Source: Nageia nagi
Lineage: Eukaryota; Pinophyta
Length of the DNA: 64,000 nt
Assembly: GCA_050084985.1 (NCBI GenBank)
Contig: JBITNC010000001.1
Coordinates: 59,024,001 to 59,088,000 of the forward strand
Reading direction: 5' to 3'
Shown: in pieces, positions 46,396 to 58,149 of the stretch
Layout: every line of letters begins with the position of its first letter
Position numbering within the stretch: the stretch's first letter is position 1
Program-made: the position numbers and the translations under genes
Notes under the pieces: generated by a model
Told to the model about the DNA's origin: nothing
The model's input: only the letters and a program-made list of their open reading frames with translations
The model's database searches: none

Positions 46396-46470
46396 GGACC
46401 GCCCGCGGTCTTAGAGAAGACCGCCGGCATTCTAAGTCAGCAAGAAAGGATCGCCCGTGTTGCTTTATCC
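46396..46470. repeat. Further GC-rich palindromes upstream of the antisense gene
   Basis: GGACCGCCCGCGGTCT at 46396-46411, a shorter AGACCGCCGGC at 46419, and GGATCGCCCGTGTTGC at 46448. Another, GGACCGTCGATGGTCC, is at 43585-43600, beyond the 3' end of the antisense gene. Confidence 0.8.
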
Positions 46471-46569
46471 AGAAAATTAGTTTATCAGGTATCACGGGTG
46501 CATCATAGGTGCATGATCAATGTTATATCCAGGAGAATATTGCTTTGAGTTTTGTGTTTACAGACCGAG

Positions 46570-47117
46570 TGATCAGACTATCATGCTTGTGAGAGGAGTC
46601 CAGCTCCCATAGTCAGCCTGTCATGTGCTTGTGAGTGGAGTCCAGCTCCCATAATCAGCTTATCATGTGCATATGAGTGGAGTCCAGCTCCCGTGATCAG
46701 ACTATCATGCCTATGAGTGGAGTCCAGCTCCCGTGATCAGATTATCATGCTTGTGAGTGGAGTCTAGCTCCCATAATCAGCTTATCATGTGCTCATGAGA
46801 GGAGTCCAACTCCCATAATTAGCTTATCATGTGCATATGAGTGGAGTCCAGCTCCCGTGATCAGACTATCATGCCTATGAGTGGAGTCCAGCTCCCATGA
46901 TCAGATTATCATGCTTGTGAGAGGAGTCCAGCTCCCATAGTCAGCTTATCATGTGCCTATGAGTGGAGTCTAGCTCCCATAGTCAGCTTATCATGTGTTT
47001 ACGAGAGGAGTCTAGCTCCCATAATCAGCTTATCATGTGCTCATGAGAGGAGTCCAGCTCCCATAATCAGCTTATCATGTGCTTATGAGTGGAGTTCAGC
47101 TCCCATCAGTTTGTCAC
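46570..47117. repeat. Tandem array 1, 40/42 bp unit, about 13 copies with higher-order pattern
   Basis: The units are variants of GAGTGGAGTCCAGCTCCCAT + AATCAGCTTATCATGTGCTT. Units of 42 and 40 bp occur in a four-unit block (42-40-40-42) that repeats twice, so the array grew by block duplication. Confidence 0.9.
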
Positions 47118-47762
47118 TTATTTTGCGGAGTTCGGTTCTTATGTGACTGCAGCCAGTGTGAAGGCTCAGTTGTATGGAACTTAGCTCTCCCCATCAGCTT
47201 ATCATTGTTTTGCGGAGTTCGGTTCTTATGCAACTTGGTGCGAAGGCTCAGTTGTGTGGAACTTAGCTCTCACATATCAGCTTATCATTATTTTGTGGAG
47301 TTCGATTCTTATGCAACTTGGTGCGAAGGCTCAGTTGTGTGGAACTTAGCTCTCACATATCAGCTTATCATTGTTTTGTAGAGTTCGGTTCTTCGGCAAC
47401 TGCAGTACACCTCTTGATGCGAGGGCTCAGTTGTGTGGAATTTAGCTCTCACATAGCAGCTTATCACTTGTTTTGCAGAGTTCGGTTCTTCAGCAACTGG
47501 AGTACACCTCTTGATGTGAGGGCTCAGTTGTGTGGATACTTAGCTCTCCCATTATCAGCTTATCACTTATTTTGCGGAGTTCGGTTCTTCGGCAACTGGA
47601 GTACACCTCTTGATGTGAGGGCTCAGTTGTGTGGATACTTAGCTCTCCCATTATCAGCTTATCACTTGTTTTGCGAAGTTCGGTTCTTTGGCAACTGCAG
47701 TACACCTCTTGATGCGAGGGCTCAGTTGTGTGGAACTTAGCTCTCCCCTGTGTTTGGTTATG
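47107..47762. repeat. Tandem array 2, 83-99 bp unit, seven copies
   Basis: Each unit starts CAGCTTATCA, then TTTTGCGGAGTTCGGTTCTT, then GAAGGCTCAGTTGTGTGGAA and CTTAGCTCTC. Later copies gain a GCAGTACACCTCTTGATG insert. The 140-codon plus-strand frame here follows from the repeat. Confidence 0.92.
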
Positions 47763-47763
47763 G

Positions 47764-47973
47764 TTATCATGTCTTGTCTTGTGAGTTGATCATGTGTGTT
47801 ATCATGTCTTGTCTTGTGAGTTGATCATGTGTGTTATCATGTCTTGTCTTGTGAGTTGATCATGTGTGTTATCATGTCTTGTCTTGTGAGTTGATCATGT
47901 GTGTTATCATGTCTTGTCTTGTGAGTTGATCATGTGTGTTATCATGTCTTGTCTTGTGAGATGGTCATATGTG
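47764..47973. repeat. Tandem array 3, 35 bp unit, six copies
   Basis: The unit is TTATCATGTCTTGTCTTG + TGAGTTGATCATGTGTG. The first five copies are identical as far as I can read and the last is diverged. Near-identity indicates recent expansion. Confidence 0.95.
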
Positions 47974-48356
47974 TTGTGATGTGGTCTTGTCAAGCTGTCG
48001 TCCGGCCGGCATGTGTGGTTAAGTCATCTGTCCTGTCATTGTTATGTGTGTTGTCAAGCATGTTGTCTTGGGTCATCAGCATTGCAGCAAGATTATCAGA
48101 TTATCAGACATATCAAGCTATCACCTTCTACAGCAAAATGCAAGGGGCAAGCATGCCCAAGGTAATATCAAAGGGGAGTTTTCTCAACCTATATCTAGTA
48201 TTAATGAGCTTTATCATGATATTGTTTAAGTTCAGAATGGTGAATGTTTATCATTGCTTATTAAAATTGTGTGCTATGATAGTGAGTTTTTACTTTGAAT
48301 GCAAAATCTCAAGTCACCTCATGTTTCTTTCGATTTCACATCCAAAGTGGGGCATC
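47974..48356 (+). other. 3' untranslated region and polypurine region
   Basis: No gene. A purine-rich CCAAAGTGGGGCATC abuts the 3' LTR start at 48357 and is the probable plus-strand primer. Confidence 0.5.
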
Positions 48357-49233
48357 TGTTAACACATAAAAATGATTTTATGCTTTTAAATCAATGAATT
48401 AATGAAATATACTTGGCCTAACTATACGTCTTGAGTGAATTAAAGTGATAATATCAATGTTTGGCTTGAATATGAATATTGCATGGGTTATCTTGAATAT
48501 TGCATGGGTTATCTTGAATATTGCATGGTTTATCTTGAGTATTGCATGAATTATCTTGTTTATTGATGTATTTATCTTAAATCTTGTGAATTAACCTTAT
48601 TTATGTGGATGCACGCCGACCTATGGGCGGTATTACCTATATCTATATAAATAAGGGATCTAATAGTAAGTCCACAACAACAAGGATACACATGATCCCG
48701 CGTATGGTCTTGTAAGTGGCTACCCCCTAAGGTATCTCTTGGTACCGCCTACAAGGCTATGGTTTGTGTGCTTCCTTACGCGAGCTCTCCTGACATCTGA
48801 GATCAATTCTGATATTATACTGCAATCTGAGATATCTATACTGAAGATCTGGACCTAACTGAGAGGTCAAAGCTATCAAGATAAGGCCGTCGGTGCTCCT
48901 TTGTGAACGGTAAGAACACCGTCGGTGCTCTCATACCACTGAAACGGACCACCCGCGGTCCTCTTTTCGCATCTTTACAGGTCACGACATTGTGGAAAAG
49001 GGAGCTTATTATCACTACATCGCCAATCTCAGCATCTTTCATTGTCAGGTATGTTCCGTAAGGTTAGTACATAAATCACAGTCTTGGTTGGTACATTTAC
49101 ACTTCTGAATTGTTATATGTTGTTTATTGCTATCTAGAATAAATTGCTATCCGTAGCTAAAATACAGATAATATTGAGTTTGTAGATAATTGCCTATTTA
49201 CTTATTTGCACTCTCAATTTTTATTTGTAAACA
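48357..49233 (+). repeat. 3' LTR of the young element
   Basis: Partner of 41264-42139; it differs from it at about 13 bases plus a one-base insertion (GAACGGTAAG against GAACGGAAG). Confidence 0.97.
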
Positions 49234-49238
49234 GCCAA

Positions 49239-52050
49239 TATCCATTTTTATAGAGAAGGAAATCAAATGAAAAAAGGATCATTTTTTAGGTTTGAGCATA
49301 TGTGGTTTTATCATCCCTCCTTTGTAGACATGGTGGAATCTTGGTGGTCAAATGATCTAGGGATTAGTGATTCCTTGATGCACAAGTTTACTCCAAAAAT
49401 GAGTAGACTTAGGGATAGACTTAAATCATGGAACAAAGAGATTTTTGGGGTTGTCTCAAGTCAAATAAACCTTACAAACTGATCATAATGAAATCCTCCT
49501 CAAACAAAAAGAGTAGATTCTCAACAAATTGGATGAAGTATAGATGCAGGAAGAAATATTTTGGAAACAAAAATCTTGCATTCAATGGTTAAAAAGAGGG
49601 TGATAAAAACACCAAATATTTTCACCTGTCTATAATGAATCATTAGGCACATAATAGGATTTCCAAACTAGTTACTCCCACTGGTAATATTATCATTGAT
49701 CTAGATGAGTTGGATGCCCATGTTATCTTATTTTTCCAATCCTTGCTTTCAAAAAAGACTCTATATCATGATAGTACCTAACAATTGTTTCTTAACATTA
49801 TCCCCCACTTGGTTTCCCCCTCAAAAATTTTAAACTTTTAGCTCCCATATTTATGGAGAAAGTAGAAAAAGTTATTTTCCAAATGAAAAGATATGGGTCT
49901 CTGGTCCCAAACAAATTCCCTCCTAGTTTTTATCAATAGTTTTGGCACATTTTAAAATATGAAGTGGTGGTAGTTGTTAGAATATAATTTGCTTCCAAAC
50001 AAATCTTAGGTAAATTAAACCATACCTTTTTGACCCTCATACCTAAATAAAAAAATGCCACAATTATTGATGCCTTTAGAACTATATCCCTTTGTAATTC
50101 TATTTATAAGATAATCTCTAAGGTGGCTACAAATCATCTAAAAAAAATCATTCTAGACATCATCTCATTAACAAAAGGATTTTACTAAGGGAAGAAAACT
50201 CATATATGGTCCTCTTCTAATTCATGAGCTCATTCATTCCCTTAACACAAAAGGTGACAAAGGGATTCTTATAAAACTTGACATGAAAAAGGCATTTAAT
50301 AGAATCAATTAGGCTTTCCTCATTTGTATTATGGAAAATTTTAGGTTCAACAAGGAGTGGAATCAATGGATTTTTGCTTTAATTAGCAACCCCTCCTATT
50401 CTATTGTAGTCAATGGTAGTTCCCAAGTTTTTTTCAAGAGCTCATGGGGTCTCAAACAAGGTGATCCCTTCTCATTATAACTCTTCATAATTATTACTGA
50501 GGCATTAGGTAGAGGCATGTCATATTTGTTAGCCAAAGGTTTCATCAAGGGTATAAAATCAATCACCTTTACCTAGCCTATACCCATTCCTCATTCACTA
50601 TTGATACTCTATTAAATGCCTACCCTCCATTCAAGAAGTTAATATGATCAAAATGCTAATAACCATGTATGAAAAGGCATCCTGCTAAGAAGTAAACTAC
50701 AATAAATCTCAATTATATGGCATCAATGGTAAGGATTAGAAGCCTGAGCCTAGGATCATTTCCAAGTACCTACTTGGGGATTCCTCTCTTTCAAGGTGGG
50801 AATCTTGGTAATTTTTGAGATTCACTATTGGAAAAATTCAAAGCTAAATTGAAAGGTTGGAAAAGTAAATGCTCACAACATTTGGGAGGCTCATTAAAAA
50901 TAAAGTTCTCCTAAGTGCCCTACCTATTTTTTGGTTGGGAGTATTTTGGCTACCAAATAAAATAATATCTCAGATGGAACAAAGCATGAAGATATTTTTG
51001 TGGGAAGGTGATTTAGAAACTAGAAAGATCCACATAGTCTCCTAGCAAACTATTTGTTAGAACTTCAAACAAGGGGTTTTGGGTATAAAATATCTAAGAA
51101 TGATGAATACAATGATGTTTTGAAAGTTAATATGGAGATGCTATATCACTCGATCCTCACTTTGGAGCAATGCTCTCAAATCAAAATACCTAGAAAACCA
51201 AGACCTCTCACAAAATTTCACAACAAAGAACATACATATCAACTCTATGATTTGGAATGGAATCAAGAAGGTTCACCATCACATCTTAAGATATCTAAAA
51301 TGGGATGTGGGATAAAGTAACAAAGTCTTTTTTTAGGATGATTCATGATTAAATTTGGAGCCTCTTGGTAATAATTATGAATTAGATTTAATAAAAAATA
51401 ATGTATGTCAATTATGGGGATCAAGTGTTATACATTATTATGAATGGTAGGGAGAAGAGCAACACAAAACTCCCACTTGGTATAATTTTGTCATAGCTAT
51501 TCCCTATTTAGGAGGAAGTATCCAAAAATATTGATTCCTTAGTACAAAATTATAAGCTAAAACCTACTAAAGAGGATAAGCTTATATAACATCTCTCCCC
51601 TTCGGGTTGCTACATAGTTAGATCAACCTATTCAGGCCTATCATAAGCTAGGCAATTCCCATGGTCTACCAACATATGGAAAAAGGTATGGAAAAATAAA
51701 GCTTGGAAAAAGCCCAAATCTTTCTATGGGATGCTACACATAATAAATACCTATCTAGAGAATAATTGCACAAGAGAGGATTTCCAACAATATCAAAATG
51801 CATACTATGTGGAAAAGAGGATGAAATAGGGCCTCACATTTGGTTCCATTATAACTATGTAGTTGAAATTTGGAGCACACTCTTAAATACCTCTTGGGTA
51901 ATGCCAAATTGTGTGGGAAATTTGCTTTAGGAGTGGGAATATCCTAAACATAGAAAGGTGCCAATGATCATTTGGCTAGTAGATTCGATAATGATTTCAT
52001 GAAATTTATGGATTGAGCAAAACAACCACATCTATAGGGGAGAATCAAAA
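49239..52050 (+). pseudogene. LINE ORF2, end of endonuclease, reverse transcriptase and zf-RVT
   Basis: It resumes with PISIFIEKEIK after the insertion, then an open stretch GSFFRFEHMWFYHPSFVDMV and LKSWNKEIFGVV (49267-49482). Reverse-transcriptase blocks follow: HTFLTLIPK (about 50020), ISLCNSIYKIISKVATNHL (about 50085), ILIKLDMKKAFNRI (about 50270, first catalytic Asp), SSWGLKQGDP (about 50440) and LFIIITEALGRGM. The usual YADD-type motif is not readable. Near 51780, RGFPTISKCILCGKEDEIGP and HIWFHY form the zf-RVT region. Many stops. 52051-52678 is the 3' untranslated tail. Confidence 0.85.
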
Positions 52051-52679
52051 TCTGGATAGAAACCATGAAACCAGATAGAAAAATAACTTGCATAGATTTG
52101 GGTGGCATACTATGTTTTGGATGAGCAAATAAAATTGGAGGTTTCTAACATTAGTCTATGGGATCATATTATCTCAGCTTAGCAATCTAGGTTTCATGAC
52201 TTTGATGAAGAAACACATACTACCATCTAGATTAGGTAATAGAACCACCCTATCCTCTTTGTCCATAGCTCATGAACCCATATAGCTTCAATGTTTCTAA
52301 CAAGTCTCCAATAAGGAGGGGTAGTAGACTCACATTATCTAGACTTTAAAAATAATAACCATAAACATCTACCTTTCTATGAATATAGAGATTCAGCTTC
52401 TCCTCTAGTATGGTGTTATCTAATCTTCCCATGGGTAATGGCTCATGCACCTAGAGACTCAACATTCTCCCACAGTGGTAACTAATCAACCCCTTTTATT
52501 ATCCTCAAGCATATATTTTTTATCAATTATCTGGCATATTCAACTTTTGACAATGGTCAGCTCATTTTTTATTCTAGAACTATATCTTCTCTATTATGAT
52601 TTGAGGCCCTAAGGTCATCATTTTATTTTTGTAATTGGATTTCATTATAATAGAATCTTAAATTTACCTACCAAAATAA

Positions 52680-53347
52680 ATAATGCATAGGCATATGCAA
52701 CCAAAATTAAGCATGTGGAAATCAAGAAGTCCTCATTCCTAAAAATACTCCATCCACCAATTTAAAAATACCTTAAATAAAATACCCAAAAAAATAATTC
52801 CATCTCTAATTTTGACATGTGGTGGCACCTTGGATGAGTAGTTTTAAGTCAAATATGGTGGAAGATAGTACTTAGTACCATGGGTCATTTCTTGGAATTT
52901 ATGCACTTTATTTAGCTTATATTTTCCTCCAAGAAACCAATGCTTACTTTCATGATATTAGCACCTTTTTGAAGTGTACAATTCAGCCTTAGTACATGTG
53001 TACTTTCCTTGGTGAATGTGGACATTTAATGGGTTTTTGATTGGCCCACTTCCATGTTGAGGTGACATGTTTTTTTATTTTTATGTTTTGTATATTTATT
53101 TTTATTTTCTCTTTTGGTATTTGAGAAAAAATAAATATATATTTGTATATTTTTCTATTGGTATTTTAAATACATATTTTTTTCTTCATTTTGTATTTTA
53201 AATAAAAATACTATAAAACTTAAAAATTACATATCTTGCACACCAAGAGTCGAATTTTGATTCTATATGATTTTTTGGAATCAAGGAGAAGAGAATAATT
53301 AAATGTGACACCCATGGGTCAATTCAAAATAATCCAATTGTAGATCA
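52680..53347 (-). repeat. 5' LTR of the gag-protease element, second part
   Basis: It matches 35807-36454, including CTCCATCCACCAATTTAAAA and ATCTTGCACACCAAGAGT, and ends TAGATCA followed by AAGTT. This is the rest of the LTR interrupted at 39066. Confidence 0.85.
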
Positions 53348-53399
53348 AAGTTTCATGAATAAAAATATGAATAAGATTGGCAAGTAATAATGTAATCAA

Positions 53400-56300
53400 A
53401 TGCATCAACTTCTTAGACAATACTATGATCATAATGTAAATTGATATTTATGATCATATCACTCCTTTTCCATCTTCTTTCATTTTCTTGATCAATAGTA
53501 ATCATTCTTCCATAGATATTTTGAAAGTTGGATTTCCAGTATTCATGAATACAAAAAAGATAATTTCTAAGGTATATTTCATCTCCTTTACATCTTAAAT
53601 TTAATTGAATTAATTTTTTATTATAATTTATAATTTGAAGAGGTAATATTGATCTTTTTATGTTATACATTCTACTAACTCTAAGTTGTTATGAATTTGA
53701 ATAGCATGCTATATATAAATTCTTTAGATGCTTAACACAGGCCAATAATTTAAATCATATATGTATAATTCATTATAGGTGTAGTATGATAATAATTATT
53801 CATGAATTTGAAATAATGATATCCCTCTTTCACTAAACCTACATGGCTACATGTGGATAATAAATAAACTAATAAATGCTACAATTTATAGCTTAAGGAC
53901 CACATATTCCATTTGTTCAAATAGTTTGATGGTGTCCTTGAAACAACCATTCCTTACATATCTTGTAATCATTTCATTCTAGGAAATTATTTATCTATTA
54001 TGCATCTTATCAAACAAAATACTTACCTTCTTAATCTACCATCATTTTGAATACACATCTATTAGGATTGTTATCACAAGAAAAATAAACCTACATATTA
54101 TTATAAATGATAAACTAGTTAATTTAAAAGTTAAAAAATTTACACATATAGAAAGAATATTTCTAAAGGTTATTGAATCTAGGATGAAACTAGTTAATTT
54201 CATTTTCTATGTATTAGTTCTTTTAGTTGTGTTTTAACCATAGTTCTAGATACTAAAATAAGTAAAATAAGGCATCTTGTAAAATAAAATATTTTCTTCT
54301 TATTTTAGTTCTTTCACTTACTTTATTTTTTGTATACATGTCTATGGATGTTCTTATCTCAATTACATGCAAAAGCAATCAATATATAGTTATTTATCTA
54401 TGACTGTCTATGATCCACTTTAAAGCTACAAGAGTTACACTTAGGAAGAATACTTACAATGTATATTAAATATAGTTCAAAAATGATCAATTGTAATTTG
54501 AAAAAATACTTAAGGGCCTCCAAACAATACCCATTTATGCTATATTTGGAGAATCTTTCATACTCTCTAATAATACTCCAATAATAGGCTAAAGATTATC
54601 ATGGTTGATCACTTGAATTTGAATAGTATAACCATGTAAGAAATCCAAACTCTTACTCAGATTCCAAGTATTGATATAATTTTTCTTAGTTATTTTGATC
54701 CTTCATTGCATTAAGTATGCAATTCAACACCATATTCACCAATAATGAGATTTTTTCTATGGGTGATCCTAAGTAATGGATCAAATGCAAGCTATAAATT
54801 TTGCTAACTCCAAGTTATTAAAAATTCTATAGGCATCAAGAAAATTTGATCAAGAAATTTTTTTTTGTTATCACAATTGCATCAGGTTTTATTAGTATAC
54901 TATTTATAAGTCTTTTTGCTTCATCTAGATGCCCAATAGACCAAGAAGTTCACACACACACACCACACACACACACACACACTATAGAACATCCCATTAT
55001 AACACAATTATAATATATATATATTATTAATATAATAATATATATATATCATGCCTATTATAACAACATATTGCATGTAAAAAGAATTCCACATCTAGTT
55101 ATTTATCCATGCCCCATTTCAGAAATACAAGAGTTGCACATACATAAAGAATACTTATAAAGTTTATTGAATATGGTCTAAATTGGTCAATTTAGTTTTC
55201 TAAAAATAGATTGATAGCCTCCAAATTATACCCATTATTTGTAAATACTATGACCATAGTATTCCATGATCAAGTATATTATGCATTGCTTTAGTTGTTG
55301 CAAGGTACACATTAGCATTATCATCAACTACATCATATTTGTTTAAAACTATTCCATGTTTCTTTTAAAATATTTCAAGAAAATATATGAGAACATAACA
55401 TTAATATAAGTAACTTTTATATATTTGTATTGTTTACTTTTTCATGATAGTGATGTGTAATTTTTGAATATCTTCATAAGGTTATTGTTAATTATTTTTG
55501 AATTATTTTAGATATAGGTAATTTTTTTAGGCACATGGGTTGGCAAGTTTATTTTTTTGAGTATGATCCTATGGTCTCTACAAATGGATATTTTTCCTTT
55601 CCTCTATTGTAATGAAGATAGAGTGAGAAGGCACATATATATCATTCAGTATTTTCTCCTTATTGTTATCTTCATAATCTACAAAACTTGCCTCCCAAAA
55701 CCTAAATAATCATAATTCTTATACATAAAACTAAATACAACTAAGAAGAATCTGCAAATTTACCATATGAAATTAATACAACCTCCTCACTCTCATTGCA
55801 AATAAATGTTTATGCACTCTAGGTTTTTCCTACTTTCAATCATGTGAAGGCAATTATGCATGCAAAAGTAAGTCTCATTAGTTGCACTCATTTATTTTAG
55901 CCCCTCCCATATAATATGTCTTGCAAGATTCATTTTCAATTACCTTCAAATCTTACACTAAATTATAGTTTTTCATCACCATGAATGATGCAAGTATATT
56001 CATACTAAAGAGTTCAATCATGATTGTTCATTTTTTTTTAAGGTTGTATAAATGTATAATATGCCAAGGAATTACCTTGTACATGAAATATAGTTGCTAT
56101 CATTAAATGATAATACATATATTCTCTCACACATTTTACCCCTTTTCAATGTACTCCTCCATACCAAGGTTTTGTACCTTATTACTTTGGCTAATTTGTT
56201 TAAATAAGTGTTGTTGTTATTTTTAACAACTTCAAGAGTGGACATTAACAAAAGGATGTTTGTTATAAGCTAAATGTTGAAGTGAGAAATATGACATGTA

Positions 56301-57000
56301 TTCTAGTGTTGCAAGATCTCCAATACTAGCATCTATTATGATATTTATCTAATTTAATCCAGTCTCCATGAAGCTCAAGTGCTTTTTCCATAAATTTTGT
56401 ATTATGCATATATTACATCAAAAGTTTATAGTACATAAAAAATACAAAAAAGGACCTAATACATAGAAAATACAACATGTATTCATGTATTCATAATATA
56501 CTTGCATTAAGAATCCAATTGTTAACTCAAAATTACCTAAAAATTTTATACTATGTGTATGTTAGATCAAAATTGTCTACTTGTAACTATTATTGAATCT
56601 ATTGTGAATTTTTTAAAAATAATCGGGGCCTCCAAATCATACCTATTCAATGATACATTTGGATAATCTTTTATACTCTCTAATAATACTCTAATAATTG
56701 ATTCAATACTATCACGGGTGATAACTAGAGTTTGAATAACATGCCCATGCAAGAAATAAAAAATCCTTCATAGAGTCTAAGTAATGGTATCCTTTTACTT
56801 GGTATATATGTTCATCCTTTATTACATTAAAAATGAAATTCAATACCATATTCAGAAAGAGTTTTTGCAATGATGATCTTCCTTGAATAAATCCAAGCTG
56901 CAAATTTTACTAACTCTAGGTTGTCATGAATTCTAAAGTATCAAGAAAAAATATGTATTTTTAAAATTTACCCAAAACTAATACAGTTTAATTTATGTTT
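53400..57000 (-). pseudogene. PPR gene remnants, several related modules
   Basis: Motifs on the minus strand: DKMHNR, IIS, NEMITRYVRNGCFKDTIKLF (about 54010-53905), NGYCLEALKYFFKLQL then VSILPKCN (about 54530-54440), and NGYNLEAINLF, FISILYVCATLVFLKWGM (about 55240-55110). All fit plant PLS-class PPR repeats. Segments near 53.69, 54.82 and 56.93 kb share text (NNLELAK-like then a 250 bp block), so a module was duplicated. Everything is broken by stops. The stretch 55270-56540 between modules has no readable motif. Confidence 0.6.
54951..54982. repeat. (CA)n microsatellite, followed by TA-rich tract
   Basis: About 15 CA dinucleotides with one interruption. An AT/TAA-rich tract follows at 55007-55052. 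Confidence 0.97.
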
Positions 57001-58140
57001 TTTTTTCAAAAGTAATATTTAAGTTGGTGATAAACCATCATCATACATATATTTAACAGTGGTTATTAACCATTATAAAATTCGTGACTTAGTGGTTATG
57101 AGGATGGCATATAAGTAGTCAAAATACCAAAGATGTTGATTTTAAACTATTTTCATAGGAATAAATTATGATTATTATTTTAGACTAGTTAATCATCCTT
57201 TATGATGCTAACATTTTTTAGGGTAATTTAAACCATGTAAAAACATCCTTTGTGATTTAGAATTAGGAATTAGATTATCTAAATATAGAAATAGGGAGGA
57301 ATGCTTATTTTTATTTTATTTAATGTATTTTATTATATAACTACCTTTTAGAAAATTTTATGTATTGAAGATTTCAAAGGAGATTCTTGAGAGAATGTTT
57401 GGGGTAACAATTAAGGATTATAATGAACCTTGAAAAAGTTAGAATCAAAGTTTCAAAAGATAATACATTCAATAGTATTTTAGATAATCAAGCTCGAAAA
57501 GAATTAGAAGATAAGATTTAAAATATGTTCATCAACAATTATAGGGTAAACCAATTTATTTAGCATACAAACTCTCATATATATTATACACTATAGGCAT
57601 GGTTAACTTCTAAACTAAAACTATAAGATATCTATAATTTGAAATAAATTTTGGAAATAAAAAATCCGTAAAATATGAGGAATTTTATATGGTTAGCATT
57701 TTATAAGATGATTATTACATGGGATAAGCTTAGGTGAAAAAGATTTGAAGGCCCTAACTAGTATAATAAGAACGCAAGATTATGAATTTATTAATCATCT
57801 ACTTCAAACGTCTAAACTAATTAGAAAAATTTGCAGCAGTTTATTAGGAACTTTATAACACATAAGATTATCTTAAACTTGAAAAAATATCCTAAATAAA
57901 AATCCATAGTTTGTACAATGTATTGTATTGCATAATATAAAATGATACTTATAAATTAAAACATTTCAATTATATCAATCTATACATTATGACTGAATTT
58001 AGTACGAATGAATGATAATTTTAGTAAGAAGAAAAATAGTAATAATCTTTTGAATTATAAGCTAAAAGTAAAAATATTTTTTTTAAATTTGAATCCAAAT
58101 TTAAAAAATCTTTTAAATTTTTTGATACATCATTCATGGA
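57001..58140. other. AT-rich stretch without a gene
   Basis: No coding, repeat or RNA signal that I can support. Confidence 0.5.
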
Positions 58141-58149
58141 TAATTCTTT

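Larger units (their letters stand above)
41259..49238 (+). mobile_element. Young non-autonomous LTR element with gag and antisense PMD gene
   Basis: The LTRs are 41264-42139 and 48357-49233 (876 and 877 bp), TGTTAACAC...TTGTAAACA. The target duplication is GCCAA at 41259-41263 and 49234-49238, a perfect match. By my count the LTRs differ at about 13 substitutions (12 transitions) and one indel, near 1.5%. Inside are gag, a three-exon antisense PMD gene, GC-rich palindromes and three tandem arrays, but no protease, polymerase or integrase. The LINE protein resumes across it, confirming the insertion. Its size and 3' repeat arrays resemble the Tat/Ogre branch of Ty3 elements, which is inference. 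Confidence 0.95.
39067..52678 (+). mobile_element. LINE (L1-like non-LTR retrotransposon), split by a younger LTR element
   Basis: Without the 7.98 kb insertion it is about 5.6 kb. It is flanked by a 19 bp duplication, 39048-39066 and 52679-52697, matching at 16 of 19. It carries ORF1 with a zinc-knuckle region, then ORF2 with endonuclease, reverse transcriptase and a C-terminal zf-RVT region, all heavily mutated. The 3' end is A-rich (CCAAAATAA). Confidence 0.85.
35094..53352 (-). mobile_element. gag-protease LTR retrotransposon (outer shell of nest 2)
   Basis: The left LTR is 35099-36454. The right LTR starts at 38362, is interrupted at 39066 by a LINE, and resumes at 52680-53347. Both read TGATCC...AGATCA. 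Flanks are ATGTT (35094-35098) and AAGTT (53348-53352), agreeing at 4 of 5. Inside the right LTR is an initiator-Met primer site, and inside the left LTR a pyrimidine run that is a purine tract on the minus strand. Between them there is room only for gag and an aspartic protease. No polymerase is present, so this is a non-autonomous Ty3-like element. Confidence 0.85.

Noticed and set aside
47318-47740. 140-codon + strand frame with Cys/Val/Arg-rich repeats
   Set aside because: It exactly follows the 83-99 bp tandem units and stays open only because unit lengths happen to preserve frame. No start context or homologue.
46570-47973. Regular repeats that could suggest a CRISPR array
   Set aside because: There are no unique spacers: units abut directly and are themselves the repeat. 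The surrounding genome is a plant with retroelements.
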